Assembly (NCBI RefSeq): GCF_000710035.2
Contig: NZ_JMJJ01000001.1
Location: forward strand, 248,001 to 312,000
Reading direction: 5' to 3'
From: Pantoea ananatis LMG 2665
Lineage (GTDB): Bacteria > Pseudomonadota > Gammaproteobacteria > Enterobacterales > Enterobacteriaceae
Length of the DNA stretch: 64,000 bases
Below the pieces are notes generated by a model. That model saw only the letters and a program-made list of their open reading frames with translations, ran no database searches and had not been told where the DNA came from. Numbering within the stretch: position 1 is the stretch's first letter; each line of letters begins with the position of its first letter. The translations under genes were made by a program, and so were the position numbers. This document shows positions 40,942-51,424 of the stretch, one piece after another.

Positions 40942-41823
40942 CTATGCATCCGTTATCAGGGCGTTATCGTGAGGTATCAAAGCGATATTCCACTGCTTCA
41001 CGGCGTCAGACAGCAGTTTCTCCTGCGTTTTGTCCATCCAGCCTTCGGCGACAGGCTGCCCCAGAAAGCGTAAAGCCTGCACCAGGCTCGGCCGCGTATC
41101 CCCTTCCGGTAACGCGGGCGCATGATTTTGCTTAGAAAGTTTGTGACCATCGGCCGTCGTTGCCAGCGGCAAATGCAAATAGTCCGGCAGCGTCCAGCCA
41201 AATTGCTGGTAAAGGGCAATCTGCCGTACCGTAGGCTCAATTAAGTCTGCACCGCGCACAATTTCCGTGATGCCCTGATGATGATCGTCCACGACGACAG
41301 CCAGATTGTAAGCAAACAGCCCATCACGACGATGAATGATAAAATCTTCCTCAGCCAGCCGCCGATCGGCAATGATCTCGCCTCTGAGCCGATCCTGAAA
41401 ACCATAAACAGGCGCATGCTGGCGCAGGCGCAGGGCCGCACCTTCGGGACCGCGTTGACGATCCCGACAGTGACCATCATAAAAGCCACCGGCTTGCTGA
41501 ATGCGGCTTCGGGTACAGGTGCAGAAATAACTTTGACGGTGCGCTCTTAACCAGTGCAGTGCATCGCGATAAGCGTTGTGTCTCTGGGATTGCCACATCA
41601 CCTCGCCATCCCAGAACAGGCCGTAATGCTCCAGCTGTTGCAGAATACGCGTTGCGGCACCGGCGACTTCGCGCGGCGGATCGATATCTTCAATACGAAC
41701 CAGCCAGCGGCCGTGCTGTGAACGTGCGCTCAGGTAACTGCCTAACGCAGCAATCAGGGAGCCGAAATGGAGTTCGCCAGAGGGAGATGGCGCGAAGCGC
41801 CCAACGCAGGATGAGTATGACAT
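40942..41823 (-). CDS. gluQ: Glutamyl-Q tRNA(Asp) synthetase
   Basis: GluQ attaches glutamate to queuosine at position 34 of tRNA(Asp). It is 293 aa, equal to a GluRS catalytic domain without the anticodon-binding part. It has the HIGH-like [19 protein letters not shown]-like HKLSKQNH and zinc-binding cysteines near CTCTRSRIQ...YDGHCR. It lies 70 nt after dksA on the same strand, separated by a strong hairpin. No good ribosome site is visible before ATG 41823. Confidence 0.95.
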   Translation of the reverse strand: MSYSSCVGRFAPSPSGELHFGSLIAALGSYLSARSQHGRWLVRIEDIDPPREVAGAATRILQQLEHYGLFWDGEVMWQSQRHNAYRDALHWLRAHRQSYFCTCTRSRIQQAGGFYDGHCRDRQRGPEGAALRLRQHAPVYGFQDRLRGEIIADRRLAEEDFIIHRRDGLFAYNLAVVVDDHHQGITEIVRGADLIEPTVRQIALYQQFGWTLPDYLHLPLATTADGHKLSKQNHAPALPEGDTRPSLVQALRFLGQPVAEGWMDKTQEKLLSDAVKQWNIALIPHDNALITDA

Positions 41824-41836
41824 AGGCGTTATGAAT

Positions 41837-41873
41837 CACACGGCGGAAAAAGTGGGACTTCTTCCGCCGTGTG
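41837..41873 (-). terminator. Hairpin between dksA and gluQ, possible attenuating terminator
   Basis: CACACGGCGGAA (41837-41848) and TTCCGCCGTGTG (41862-41873) form a perfect 12-bp stem with a 13-nt loop. There is no T tract after it. In related enterics a terminator in this gap limits gluQ expression from the dksA promoter; the same role is inferred here. Confidence 0.55.
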
Positions 41874-41893
41874 GCTGCAGTCAGACGGCAACA

Positions 41894-42349
41894 TTAACCC
41901 GCCATTTGCTTCTCACGAATTTCTGCCAGTGTCTTACAGTCGATACACAGATCGGCGGTAGGACGCGCTTCAAGACGGCGGATACCGATCTCTACGCCAC
42001 AGGAATCGCAATAGCCAAAGTCATCATCTTCGACTTTCTTCAGCGTTTTCTCGATCTTTTTAATTAACTTACGCTCGCGGTCGCGGTTACGCAGTTCCAG
42101 GCTGAACTCTTCTTCCTGAGCGGCACGGTCAACCGGGTCAGGGAAGTTAGCAGCTTCATCCTGCATATGTGTAACGGTGCGATCGACTTCGTCCCGCAAT
42201 TGATTGCGCCAGGCTTCCAGAATCTTGCGAAAATGGTCCAGTTGCGCGTCATTCATATACTCTTCGCCCGGCTTCTCCTGATAAGGCTCCACCCCAGCGA
42301 TGGCGAGAATACTCAGGGACGATGTTTTACGGTTTTGCCCTTCTTGCAT
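41894..42349 (-). CDS. dksA: RNA polymerase-binding transcription factor DksA
   Basis: DksA binds the RNA polymerase secondary channel and acts with ppGpp in the stringent response. It is 151 aa. The coiled-coil tip has Asp71 and Asp74 (DPVDRA), and the zinc finger cysteines are 114, 117, 135 and 138 (CDSCG, CIDCK). The start at ATG 42349 has AGGAGA 7-8 nt upstream; the open frame runs further upstream through the leader without support. Confidence 0.97.
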   Translation of the reverse strand: MQEGQNRKTSSLSILAIAGVEPYQEKPGEEYMNDAQLDHFRKILEAWRNQLRDEVDRTVTHMQDEAANFPDPVDRAAQEEEFSLELRNRDRERKLIKKIEKTLKKVEDDDFGYCDSCGVEIGIRRLEARPTADLCIDCKTLAEIREKQMAG

Positions 42350-42598
42350 GTTGTTTCTCTCCTGGATAACACGCACTATACCCTTCGATAGCCATCGGTA
42401 AGCGCATTCACGCTGACCGTGTTTATGACCCTCTCCTGGGTACATCGATCCCCCAACGGGGAAAAAACAGGCCGCTATAAATAACAGAAGCAGTCAAGGT
42501 TGGCAATTATTCCTGATCGCATCTTGACAAGCCTGTGAGGAACAGCGTAGTTGACCCCTGACAGAAGGTAGTCATATCACAGAAGGATGCCAGTGATA

Positions 42599-43303
42599 TT
42601 ACAATGTTACGTCAACCGGCGTCGTTAATAACATCCCCGCGGATGACAGTTCTGCCCGATAAGCCAAAATCTCCACGCCACTCAGCTGCGCCTGTACCAG
42701 TTGCTCTGCGTAAGCGGCATCAATGTGACGCGCCGGGGAAACGTCCTCAATCCCCGAGTGCAGAACGGCAAACAACAAAACGGCCCGATGACCCTCTGCC
42801 ACAGCCTGACTCAGCTCGCGCAGGTGTTTCTGTCCTCGAATCGTCACCGCATCCGGAAAATAGCCTTTACCTTCCTGTAAAAGCGTCACGGATTTCACCT
42901 CAATATAGCACTCAGGTCGATCCTGTGCCTTGAGCAGGAAATCAATTCGGCTTTTTTCAGTGCCATATTTGACTTCGGCCTGACATTCCTCGTAGCCCGC
43001 CAGTGGTAAAATCTGGTTTTTGCTTAGCGCCTCACGTACCAGTTGGTTAGCGCGCAGGGTATTCACGCAGATCCAGTGGCCCTGCTGCGTCTCGGTCATC
43101 TCCCAGCTATGCGGATATTTGCGCGTCAGGCTGTCAGAGGTTGAATACCAAACGGTGTCGCCCGGGGTTGCACAGCCGGTCATTGCGCCGGTATTGGCGC
43201 AATGTATTGTCAGCGTCTCGCCTTCAGGCGTCACGACATCGGCCAGAAAACGCTTATAGCGGGTAACCAGTCGCGCAGATTTGAGAACGGGGGAAAAAAG
43301 CAT
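42599..43303 (-). CDS. sfsA: SfsA, sugar fermentation stimulation protein / nuclease-like DNA-binding protein
   Basis: SfsA is 234 aa, the E. coli length. It has an OB-like N-terminus ([18 protein letters not shown]) and a nuclease-like core ([21 protein letters not shown]). It was first described as stimulating maltose genes in E. coli; its biochemical function is not settled. The start at ATG 43303 follows AGGAG by 4 nt. The long upstream open frame lies over thpR and is not coding. Only 11 nt separate it from thpR. Confidence 0.94.
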   Translation of the reverse strand: MLFSPVLKSARLVTRYKRFLADVVTPEGETLTIHCANTGAMTGCATPGDTVWYSTSDSLTRKYPHSWEMTETQQGHWICVNTLRANQLVREALSKNQILPLAGYEECQAEVKYGTEKSRIDFLLKAQDRPECYIEVKSVTLLQEGKGYFPDAVTIRGQKHLRELSQAVAEGHRAVLLFAVLHSGIEDVSPARHIDAAYAEQLVQAQLSGVEILAYRAELSSAGMLLTTPVDVTL

Positions 43304-43314
43304 AAGGCTCCTGA

Positions 43315-43842
43315 TTAAGGCAGTAAGGGCCAACTGGCCAGCGTGCGGTAGCGGGTCCGGCCTTGCACGTACTCGGAGGCGAAAAGGGAAAATTCGCTGG
43401 CTGAAAATTGCCAGTGAAAGCCGCGAGGGGGCAGGGCGACGGGCTGCGTCGCCGCACGCAGCAGCGTCACGTGGGGATGAAAGGGCTGGGCCGGTTGCCC
43501 GCAGCCGTGTCGCGCGGCCTGGGCGCGCAGCAGGCTTGCTAACTGTAACAAGCCGCGCGACGGACGCTGGCAACCCAGCCACACCACGCCGGGACGAGGC
43601 CAGTGGCCCGCATCGTCTAATGCGACGTCAAACGCGGGCTGGCGGATACGCGACGCCAGCGTCTGCAACTGGGTTGAGGTTTCAGGGGAGACATCCCCCA
43701 GAAAAGCCAGCGTCAGGTGGAGGTTGGCGGCTGCAATCGGGCGGCCAGCATCCTCACTAAACGTGTGTGCCCGCCAGTGCACCAGTTGCTGTTGCAGCGC
43801 CTCTGGCGGGGTAATAGCAAAAAATAAGCGTTGTGACGCCAT
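43315..43842 (-). CDS. thpR: RNA 2',3'-cyclic phosphodiesterase (2H family)
   Basis: ThpR (LigT) opens 2',3'-cyclic phosphates and can join tRNA half-molecules by 2'-5' linkage in vitro. It is 175 aa with both HxTx motifs: His42 in [10 protein letters not shown] and His124 in [13 protein letters not shown] 43842 with GGAGA upstream is preferred over a TTG five codons earlier. It forms an operon with sfsA and is divergent from hrpB. Confidence 0.93.
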   Translation of the reverse strand: MASQRLFFAITPPEALQQQLVHWRAHTFSEDAGRPIAAANLHLTLAFLGDVSPETSTQLQTLASRIRQPAFDVALDDAGHWPRPGVVWLGCQRPSRGLLQLASLLRAQAARHGCGQPAQPFHPHVTLLRAATQPVALPPRGFHWQFSASEFSLFASEYVQGRTRYRTLASWPLLP

Positions 43843-43917
43843 GGCGGTCTCCGGCAATCCTCACGGATGAGTGCTACAATGCGCGCCATCTTAACACAGC
43901 CATTCGTGGAGTTTGCG

Positions 43918-46374
43918 GTGAGTGATCTACCCGTCAGCGCGGTGTTGCCTGACCTTCTGAGCGCGCTTAACGACGCCTCAAACATCCTGCTGGCCGCGCC
44001 CACTGGCGCAGGTAAATCCACCTGGTTGCCGCTTCAGCTTTTACAGCATCAGGCGATAGCGGGACGCATCATTATGCTGGAGCCGCGTCGCCTTGCCGCA
44101 CGTAATGTGGCGCAACGGCTGGCAGAACAGTTGGGTGAACAACCCGGCGCGACCGTAGGCTACCGTATGCGTGGCGAAAGCTGCGCAGGGCCGATGACCC
44201 GGCTTGAAGTGGTGACCGAAGGCATTCTGACCCGAATGCTGCAGCAGGATCCCATGCTGGACGGCGTATCATTGGTTATCCTGGATGAGTTTCATGAGCG
44301 CAGCCTCCAGGCCGATCTGGCGCTGGCGCTGCTGCTGGACGTGCAGCAGGGGTTGCGTGAAGATTTGAAAATCCTGCTGATGTCGGCGACGCTCGATAAC
44401 GCCAGGCTGGCAGCCTTGTTACCGAATGCCCCTCTCATTACCTCGGAAGGGCGGAGCTACCCGGTTGAACGCCGCTACACGGCGCTGAGCCAGACTCTGC
44501 GGTTTGAAGAGGCGGTGGCGCGCGAAGTCGCGCAGTTGCTGCGAGAGGAAACGGGCTCACTGCTGTTGTTTCTGCCTGGCGTTGCGGAAATCGAGCGGGT
44601 AAAGCGAGAGCTGGAAGCGCGCGTTGACGCTGATGTGGATCTGACTCCGCTGTATGGCGCACTTCCCCTTGCGGCCCAGCAACGGGCCATCCTGCCTGCC
44701 GCCAGCGGACGCCGCAAAGTGGTGCTGGCGACCAACATCGCCGAAACCAGCCTGACAATTGAAGGCATTCGCCTGGTGGTGGACAGCGCGCAGGAACGAA
44801 GCGCGCTGTTTGATGCCCGCAGCGGTGTGACGCGGCTGCAGACCCAGCGCGTCAGTCAGGCCTCCATGACGCAGCGCGCCGGACGAGCCGGACGTGTCAT
44901 GCCCGGTATTTGCCTGCATCTGGTAGCGCAGGAACAGGCCTCACGCGCGCCTGCGCAGAGCGAAGCGGAAATTTTGCACAGCGATCTCACCTCGCTGTGG
45001 CTGGAGCTGCTGCAGTGGGGATGTACCCGTATCGATCAGCTACAGTGGATCGATCTGCCGCCGGAAAAGCATTTGCGTGCGGCCCGGCAGCAGCTGTTGC
45101 GGCTGGGGGCGCTGGACGATCAGGGCCATCTTAATGCCCAGGGACGACGAATGGCGCAGTTGGGCAGCGACGCCCGTCTTAGCGCGATGTTATGTGCGGC
45201 AGGCGGCGACGCTGATGCCGTTGCCAGCGCGGCCTTGCTGGTGGCCATTCTGGAAGATCCTCCTCGCAGCGCCAGCGTCGATTTACGTGACGCGCTTTAT
45301 CGTCCATCGCCTCAGTGGCAACGCCGCGCACAGCACTGGCAAAAACGCATCGGCGTCCTGGGTGGCCGGGTGGACGAAGACCGGTTTGCCGCGCTGCTGA
45401 CTGCTGGATTCAGCGACCGCCTGGCACGACGTCGTGATAACAGCGGCCGGTATCAGCTCGCTAACGGACTGGGCGCGATGCTGGACGAACAACAGGCACT
45501 GACGCGTTACGAATGGTTAATCGCGCCCACATTGTTACAAGGCAGCAGCGCGCCGGACGCGCGCATCCTGCTGGCCATGCCCGTCGATATTGATACCTTG
45601 ACGCAACAGTGTCCGCTGCTCGTTGAACAGCGTACCGAGGTGGAATGGGATGAGGAGAAAGGCACACTGCGCACGTTGCGGCGTGAGCAGATTGGCGAAC
45701 TGGTCCTGAAAACCCAACCGCTTGCCCGGCCCGATGCAGAAGTACTGCAGGCGGCCATGCTACGGTGGATCAGTAAAAAAGGACTCTCGGTGTTGGGCTG
45801 GACGCCGGCGTCCGGGCAGTTGCGCCTGCGCATTCAGTGTGCGGCCCAATGGTTACCCGAGGAGCCATGGCCTCAGGTTGATGACGCCAGCCTGCTTGAG
45901 TCGCTCGAACACTGGCTTCTGCCTGAGATGAGCGGAGTGCGCGACCTGAAGAGTTTACAGTCCGTGAACCTTGTCAGCGCGCTCTTACATTTGCTCACAT
46001 GGTCACAACGTCAGCGGCTGGATACTGTGCTGCCAACTCATTACACTGTGCCCACCGGAAGTCGGCTGCCCATCCGCTATGATGCGGATAAACCGCCTGC
46101 ACTGGCGGTACGCATCCAGGAAATGTTTGGCGAAGCCAGCAATCCGACCGTGGCAGAAGGGCGGGTTCCACTGGTACTGGAGCTGTTATCGCCCGCCCAG
46201 CGCCCTTTACAGATCACCCGCGATCTTGCGGCCTTCTGGCGGGGTGCCTATGCGGACGTGCAAAAAGAGATGAAAGGGCGTTATCCCAAACATCCCTGGC
46301 CTGACGATCCTGCCTCTGCCTTGCCGACAAGGCGGACAAAAAAGAATACGTCACAGGGCGGAACCTCAGGTTAA
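43918..46374 (+). CDS. hrpB: ATP-dependent RNA helicase HrpB
   Basis: HrpB is a DEAH-type helicase of 818 aa. Motifs are APTGAGKST (Walker A), ILDEFHERSLQADLAL (DEFH box), MSATLDN and QRAGRAGR. I choose GTG 43918 because GGAG (43908-43911) is 6 nt upstream and MSDLPVSAVLPDLLSAL then aligns with the E. coli N-terminus; an ATG 17 codons earlier lacks a ribosome site. The C-terminal TNPT/ASNPT-type motif EMFGEASNPTVAEGRVPLV and KGRYPKHPWPDDP are typical of HrpB. The cellular role is unclear in E. coli. Confidence 0.93.
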   Translation: MSDLPVSAVLPDLLSALNDASNILLAAPTGAGKSTWLPLQLLQHQAIAGRIIMLEPRRLAARNVAQRLAEQLGEQPGATVGYRMRGESCAGPMTRLEVVTEGILTRMLQQDPMLDGVSLVILDEFHERSLQADLALALLLDVQQGLREDLKILLMSATLDNARLAALLPNAPLITSEGRSYPVERRYTALSQTLRFEEAVAREVAQLLREETGSLLLFLPGVAEIERVKRELEARVDADVDLTPLYGALPLAAQQRAILPAASGRRKVVLATNIAETSLTIEGIRLVVDSAQERSALFDARSGVTRLQTQRVSQASMTQRAGRAGRVMPGICLHLVAQEQASRAPAQSEAEILHSDLTSLWLELLQWGCTRIDQLQWIDLPPEKHLRAARQQLLRLGALDDQGHLNAQGRRMAQLGSDARLSAMLCAAGGDADAVASAALLVAILEDPPRSASVDLRDALYRPSPQWQRRAQHWQKRIGVLGGRVDEDRFAALLTAGFSDRLARRRDNSGRYQLANGLGAMLDEQQALTRYEWLIAPTLLQGSSAPDARILLAMPVDIDTLTQQCPLLVEQRTEVEWDEEKGTLRTLRREQIGELVLKTQPLARPDAEVLQAAMLRWISKKGLSVLGWTPASGQLRLRIQCAAQWLPEEPWPQVDDASLLESLEHWLLPEMSGVRDLKSLQSVNLVSALLHLLTWSQRQRLDTVLPTHYTVPTGSRLPIRYDADKPPALAVRIQEMFGEASNPTVAEGRVPLVLELLSPAQRPLQITRDLAAFWRGAYADVQKEMKGRYPKHPWPDDPASALPTRRTKKNTSQGGTSG

Positions 46375-46457
46375 TTCAGAGGGTTCTGCCATGCGACAGT
46401 GAAGAAAGCAGTTAGAGTAGCGGCGCAGCCGTAAGCTATGCCTGGAGAATAAAACGC

Positions 46458-48986
46458 ATGTCTGGGAACGATCGCGAACCTATTGGGCGCAAAGGAAAAC
46501 CGCTGCCACCGCGCAGCAGCGCCCGCCGTGGGCGGCGCAGAGACATCGATGACGATGCTCAGGACGATTTTGATGATGACTACGAGGAGGAAGCGCCGGT
46601 GCCACGTAAAGGTAAAGGTGGAAAACCGCCGCGCGGCAAACGCCGTTGGCTGGGATGGTTAATTAAGCTGTTCCTGGTATTTGTGGTGGTAATGGCCGCG
46701 TGGGGCGTATACCTCGACTCGGAAATTCGCAGCCGTATAGACGGGAAAGTCTGGCAGCTGCCCGCCGCCGTATATGGTCGTATGGTCAGCCTTGAACCTG
46801 GCATGGCCTACAACAAAAGTGAAATGATCGCGCTGCTTGAAGGCACGCAATACCGTGAAGTTTCACGTATTACGCGCCCGGGTGAGTTCTCGGTCAAGGG
46901 CAACACCATTGAACTGTTGCGCCGTCCGTTTGATTTTCCGGACAGCAAAGAGGGGCAGATCCATGCCCGTATGACCTTTAGCAAAGATGAACTCAGCGAG
47001 ATTAAAAACGTTGAAACCGGACGTGATTTTGGTTTCTTCCGTCTTGATCCACGTCTGATTACCATGCTGCAGTCACCCAACGGTGAACAACGCCTGTTTG
47101 TGCCCCGTGCGGGTTTCCCGGATCTGCTGGTTGATACGCTGATTGCCACCGAAGATCGCCATTTTTACGAGCATGACGGTATCAGCCCCTATTCTATCGG
47201 TCGTGCCTTCGTCGCGAATATTACGGCAGGTAAAGCGGTGCAGGGCGGCAGCACGCTGACTCAGCAGCTGGTAAAAAACCTGTTCCTGACCAACGAGCGT
47301 TCACTGTGGCGTAAAGCGCGTGAAGCCTATATGGCCGTGATCATGGACGCCCGTTACAGTAAAGATCGCATTCTGGAGCTTTACCTTAACGAGGTGTACC
47401 TCGGCCAGGCAGGTAACGATCAGATTCGTGGTTTCCCCCTGGCCAGCCTTTACTACTTTGGCCGACCGGTAGATGAACTGAGCCTCGATCAGCAGGCAAT
47501 GCTGGTTGGCATGGTAAAAGGCGCTTCGCTCTATAATCCATGGCGTAACCCGAAGCTGGCGCTGGAACGACGCAATCTGGTTCTGCGCTTACTGCAGCAG
47601 CAGAAAGTCATCGACCAGGAACTGTATGACATGCTGTCAGCCCGTCCGTTAGGCGTGCAACCGAAAGGCGGTGTGATCACGCCTCAGCCTGCCTTTATGC
47701 AAATGGTACGCAATGAGCTGCAGGCGAAGCTGGGCGACAAGGTCAAAGATCTGTCGGGTGTGAAAATTTTCACCACGTTAGATCCGGTCTCACAGGATGC
47801 CGCTGAAAAAGCGGTGATCGACGGTATTCCCACCCTGAAAAAGCAGCGCGGTTTGAAAGATCTGGAAACCGCAATGGTGGTCGTTGACCGCTTCACGGGT
47901 GAAGTTCGCGCGATGGTCGGCGGCGCCGATCCGCAGTTTGCAGGCTATAACCGTGCGTTACAGGCTCGCCGTTCAATTGGTTCTCTGGCGAAACCCGCGA
48001 CGTATCTTACCGCACTGAGCCAGCCGAATACGTACCGGCTGAATACATGGATCGCCGACGAACCTATTGCGCTGAAACAGCCCAACGGCAGCGTCTGGAA
48101 ACCCATGAATGACGACCGCCGCTTCAGTGGCAAAGTTATGCTGGTGGACGCGTTAACCAACTCTATGAACGTGCCAACGGTGAACCTGGGCATGACGCTG
48201 GGGCTCAATGCAGTGGTGGATACCTGGACCAAACTGGGCGTGCCAAAAGATCAGCTCAACCCGGTGCCGGCTATGCTGCTGGGCGCACTCAACCTGACGC
48301 CGGTTGAAGTTGCCCAGGCGTTCCAGTCGATTGCCAGCGGAGGGAATCGTGCCGATCTGTCTGCAGTGCGCTCCGTCATTGCGGAAGACGGAACCGTACT
48401 GTACCAGAGCTTCCCACAGGCCCAGCGGGTTGAACCGGCGCAGGCGGCCTATTTAACGCTCTACACGATGCAGCAGGTTGCCGATCACGGTACAGCGCGC
48501 GCCCTGGGCGCGCGTTTCCCGAATGCGCATCTGGCAGGTAAAACAGGCACCACAAACGACCTGATCGACAGCTGGTTTGCGGGCATCGACGGTAAAGAAG
48601 TAGCGATAACCTGGGTAGGGCGTGATAACAACCAGCCCACCAAACTGTACGGTGCCAGCGGCGCCATGCAGATCTATCGTCGCTATCTTGATAACCAGGC
48701 ACCCATGCCGTTGCAGCTGACGCCGCCTGAAGATGTCACGATGATGAATATAGATTCGGCAGGCAACTTTGTTTGTGGCTCGGGCAGCAGCACCTGGCGT
48801 TCGCTACCGGTTTGGGCGCTGGATCCCAACGCGCTGTGTCAACAGCAGCAGCAGCAGGTTCAGCAGCAGCAAATGCAGCAGCAACAACAACAGCAACAGC
48901 AGCAACAATTGCAACAGCAGCAACAACAGGAACAGAAAGACAGTGATGGCGTTGCGGGCTGGATAAAAGATATGTTTGGTAAATAA
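46458..48986 (+). CDS. mrcB: Penicillin-binding protein 1B with poly-glutamine C-terminal tail
   Basis: PBP1b is a bifunctional peptidoglycan synthase of 842 aa. It has a short acidic/basic cytoplasmic tail, TM near 64-84, a UB2H domain, a GT51 domain with Glu232 in [12 protein letters not shown], and a transpeptidase domain with Ser509-xx-Lys512 (SIGSLAK), SMN at 569-571 and KTG at 695-697. The tail (residues 795-826) is 28 Gln of 32, then [18 protein letters not shown], the same ending as E. coli. It is the target of beta-lactams and works with LpoB in E. coli. Confidence 0.97.
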   Translation: MSGNDREPIGRKGKPLPPRSSARRGRRRDIDDDAQDDFDDDYEEEAPVPRKGKGGKPPRGKRRWLGWLIKLFLVFVVVMAAWGVYLDSEIRSRIDGKVWQLPAAVYGRMVSLEPGMAYNKSEMIALLEGTQYREVSRITRPGEFSVKGNTIELLRRPFDFPDSKEGQIHARMTFSKDELSEIKNVETGRDFGFFRLDPRLITMLQSPNGEQRLFVPRAGFPDLLVDTLIATEDRHFYEHDGISPYSIGRAFVANITAGKAVQGGSTLTQQLVKNLFLTNERSLWRKAREAYMAVIMDARYSKDRILELYLNEVYLGQAGNDQIRGFPLASLYYFGRPVDELSLDQQAMLVGMVKGASLYNPWRNPKLALERRNLVLRLLQQQKVIDQELYDMLSARPLGVQPKGGVITPQPAFMQMVRNELQAKLGDKVKDLSGVKIFTTLDPVSQDAAEKAVIDGIPTLKKQRGLKDLETAMVVVDRFTGEVRAMVGGADPQFAGYNRALQARRSIGSLAKPATYLTALSQPNTYRLNTWIADEPIALKQPNGSVWKPMNDDRRFSGKVMLVDALTNSMNVPTVNLGMTLGLNAVVDTWTKLGVPKDQLNPVPAMLLGALNLTPVEVAQAFQSIASGGNRADLSAVRSVIAEDGTVLYQSFPQAQRVEPAQAAYLTLYTMQQVADHGTARALGARFPNAHLAGKTGTTNDLIDSWFAGIDGKEVAITWVGRDNNQPTKLYGASGAMQIYRRYLDNQAPMPLQLTPPEDVTMMNIDSAGNFVCGSGSSTWRSLPVWALDPNALCQQQQQQVQQQQMQQQQQQQQQQQLQQQQQQEQKDSDGVAGWIKDMFGK
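48840..48935 (+). repeat. CAG/CAA microsatellite-like tract in mrcB
   Basis: 96 nt of CAG and CAA codons with single GTT, ATG, TTG and GAA interruptions encode the PBP1b glutamine tail. The two codons alternate, so it is not a pure trinucleotide repeat, but length changes by slippage are plausible. Confidence 0.85.
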
Positions 48987-49002
48987 CCGGCTAAAAGCGG
49001 TT

Positions 49003-49030
49003 AAAAAAAGGCACTCCGGTGCCTTTTTTT
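49003..49030 (+). terminator. Intrinsic terminator after mrcB
   Basis: Seven A's, stem GGCAC / GTGCC with loop TCCG, then seven T's. Confidence 0.85.
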
Positions 49031-49116
49031 GTGCCTGCTGATGATGAAGGAATCGAGCGACAAACAGCGCCACTGAAGGGAATTCCGCTTGCAGAAAATG
49101 TTGGATCTCGCATATT

Positions 49117-49150
49117 ATCGAAACGTTATAATAATCATTATCGTTTCGAT
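49117..49150. promoter_or_regulatory. Fur box of fhuACDB inside a larger palindrome
   Basis: CGTTATAATAATCATTATC (49124-49142) matches the Fur consensus GATAATGATAATCATTATC at 15 of 19 positions and contains TATAAT, a possible -10. It is framed by a perfect 9-bp inverted repeat, ATCGAAACG (49117-49125) and CGTTTCGAT (49142-49150). It lies about 35 nt before fhuA. Confidence 0.78.
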
Positions 49151-49183
49151 TCGCTTATTCATCCCCATTTGAGAGACACCTTC

Positions 49184-51385
49184 ATGACTGCGCGCACTAC
49201 CACTTTTGGTTTCCCACAAAGGTTATTTACCCGTCGCCATCTGGCACTGATGATTGCGCTGCTTTCCTGCGGCGCAAGTTCGCTGGCCTTCGCCGAACAA
49301 ACGGTGGTGGTTTCGGCCAACGGTGGTGCCGCTGTCGGGCAGGAAAATCCGTGGGGACCGGCGGCCACCGTTGCTGCGAAACGCAGCGCTACCGGTACCA
49401 AAACGGATACGCCGATTGAAAAGAACCCGCAGTCGGTTTCCGTGGTCACGCGTGAAGAGATGGAGATGCGCAACGTCAGCAGCGTCAAGCAGGCGTTTAA
49501 CTATACGCCAGGCGTACTCACCGGCAACCGCGGCAGCTCTTCGGTCATTGACGCGCTGTCGATTCGCGGCTTTAGCGAAACCAACACCAATCAGTATCTT
49601 GATGGGCTGAAGCTGCAGGGTGACAACTACTCTGAATTCGCTATCGATCCCTATTTTCTGGAGCGGGCTGAACTGCTGCGCGGTCCGGTTTCCGTGCTGT
49701 ACGGTAAAAGCAATCCCGGTGGGGTTGTCGCTTTAGTCAGCAAGCGTCCCACTCAGGAAACGCTGCGCGAAGTCCAGTTCCAGATGGGCAACCATAATCT
49801 TTACTCCACCGGTTTCGACTTTGGCGGTGCCATAGACGATGCGGGCGTATACAGCTATCGCCTGACAGGCCAGGCCAGCAGCCAGGATGCCCAACAGGCG
49901 AACAATAAACAAAAGCGTTACACTATCGCCCCTTCATTCAGCTGGCGTCCGGATGAAAATACCCGTTTAGATCTGCTGACCTATTTCCAGAACGAGCCGG
50001 ACACCGGCTACTACGGCTGGCTGCCGCGTGAAGGGACCGTGGTGCCGATCACCCGGCCTGATGGCAGCCAGTACAAACTGCCGACCAACTTTGATGAGGG
50101 CGAGAAGAGCAACCGCATCTCACGCAACACCAAAATGCTGGGCTACAGCTTCGAGCACCGTTTTGATGATACCTGGACGGTGCGTCAGAATCTGCGCTAT
50201 GCCGAGTTAACCACGGATTACCGCAGTATCTATGGAAACGGCTTTGATGCAACCACTCAGCAAATCACCCGCGGGTCTGCGGCTTCAGACGAGAAACTGA
50301 ATCAGTTTGCGGTAGATAATCAGGCTCAGGCTAAATTTGCCACCGGCCAGCTTGATCATACGTTACTGCTTGGCGTTGATTATCAGCGCATGCGAAATGA
50401 TATTAATGCGGCTTTTGGCTCAGCATTCCCGTTGAATGCGGTTAATCCGCAATACGGCAATGACGCGCTAAACGGCACAGCTTTCCCGTATCGCTATCTC
50501 AACAAACAGGAGCAAACCGGCCTGTATGCACAAGACCAGATGGAATGGGATCGTTGGGTACTGACATTGGGCAGTCGCTATGATTACGCAATGACCTCTG
50601 CTTTTAATCGCAGTAGCAGTACCGAAGTTAAAAGTCATGACCAGGCGTTTACCTGGCGTGGCGGCTTAAACTATGTGTTCGATAATGGTATCGCGCCGTA
50701 TTTCAGTTATAGCGAATCCTTCATTCCGACATCCGGAACGACTCAAAGTGGTCAACCTTTCGACCCTTCACGCGCTAAGCAGTATGAAACGGGCGTAAAG
50801 TTTGTGCCAAAAGATCGCCCTGTCGTTGTCACGGCCGCGATTTATGAGCTGACAAAGACCAAAAACTTAACAGCTGATCCTAACAGTCCTAATTTCAGCA
50901 TCCAGAGCGGCGAAATCCGTTCTCGCGGTTTGGAACTGGAAGCCAAAGCGGCGCTAAACGCCAACGTAAACCTGACGGCCTCTTATACCTATACCGATGC
51001 CGAGTATACGGAAGATACCCAGCTCCAGGGCAAAACCCCGGTACAGGTGCCCAAACACATGGCGTCACTGTGGAGTGACTATACCTTCCACGAAACCGCG
51101 CTGTCAGGCGTCACGGTCGGAGCGGGCGTCCGTTACGTGGGCGAAAGTCAGGGGCTGTATAGCACAGGTCCTGATGCCAACCAGAACTTTAGCGTGGCGG
51201 GTTATACCACTGTCGATGCTGCACTGAAATATGATTTAGGACGTTTTGGTTTGCCTGGCTCAACGGTAGGCGTTAACGTTAACAACCTGTTTAACCGCGA
51301 CTACGTTGCCAGTTGTTACCGTGAGTATGCGTGCTACTGGGGCGCAGAACGGCAGATTACAGGTACCGCCACGTTCCGGTTCTGA
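49184..51385 (+). CDS. fhuA: Ferrichrome outer-membrane receptor FhuA
   Basis: FhuA is a TonB-dependent receptor of 733 aa for hydroxamate siderophores such as ferrichrome. It has a signal peptide of about 37 residues ending SLAFA, a TonB box (EQTVVVSA), a plug domain (PQSVSVVTREEMEMRNVSSV, LRGPVSVLYGKSNPGGVVAL) and a 22-strand barrel ending in aromatic residues (TATFRF). A cysteine pair near the end, CYREYACYWG, is as in E. coli FhuA. ATG 49184 gives a proper signal peptide; the frame opens further upstream. A Fur box precedes it. Confidence 0.93.
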   Translation: MTARTTTFGFPQRLFTRRHLALMIALLSCGASSLAFAEQTVVVSANGGAAVGQENPWGPAATVAAKRSATGTKTDTPIEKNPQSVSVVTREEMEMRNVSSVKQAFNYTPGVLTGNRGSSSVIDALSIRGFSETNTNQYLDGLKLQGDNYSEFAIDPYFLERAELLRGPVSVLYGKSNPGGVVALVSKRPTQETLREVQFQMGNHNLYSTGFDFGGAIDDAGVYSYRLTGQASSQDAQQANNKQKRYTIAPSFSWRPDENTRLDLLTYFQNEPDTGYYGWLPREGTVVPITRPDGSQYKLPTNFDEGEKSNRISRNTKMLGYSFEHRFDDTWTVRQNLRYAELTTDYRSIYGNGFDATTQQITRGSAASDEKLNQFAVDNQAQAKFATGQLDHTLLLGVDYQRMRNDINAAFGSAFPLNAVNPQYGNDALNGTAFPYRYLNKQEQTGLYAQDQMEWDRWVLTLGSRYDYAMTSAFNRSSSTEVKSHDQAFTWRGGLNYVFDNGIAPYFSYSESFIPTSGTTQSGQPFDPSRAKQYETGVKFVPKDRPVVVTAAIYELTKTKNLTADPNSPNFSIQSGEIRSRGLELEAKAALNANVNLTASYTYTDAEYTEDTQLQGKTPVQVPKHMASLWSDYTFHETALSGVTVGAGVRYVGESQGLYSTGPDANQNFSVAGYTTVDAALKYDLGRFGLPGSTVGVNVNNLFNRDYVASCYREYACYWGAERQITGTATFRF

Positions 51386-51424
51386 TAGATGAGGGCGCTC
51401 CGGCGCCCGTTTACAGGGATTACC

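Noticed and set aside
42574..42599. Terminator of sfsA (ATATCAC/GTGATAT hairpin)
   Set aside because: It is AT-rich, overlaps the stop codon and has no T tract; too weak to list.
43303..43582. N-terminal extension of sfsA over thpR
   Set aside because: The extra 93 residues mirror thpR on the same strand in another frame, and the ribosome site and family length both fit ATG 43303.
49019..49183. Upstream extension of fhuA to an ATG at 49019
   Set aside because: It would run through the mrcB terminator and the Fur box and bury the signal peptide.
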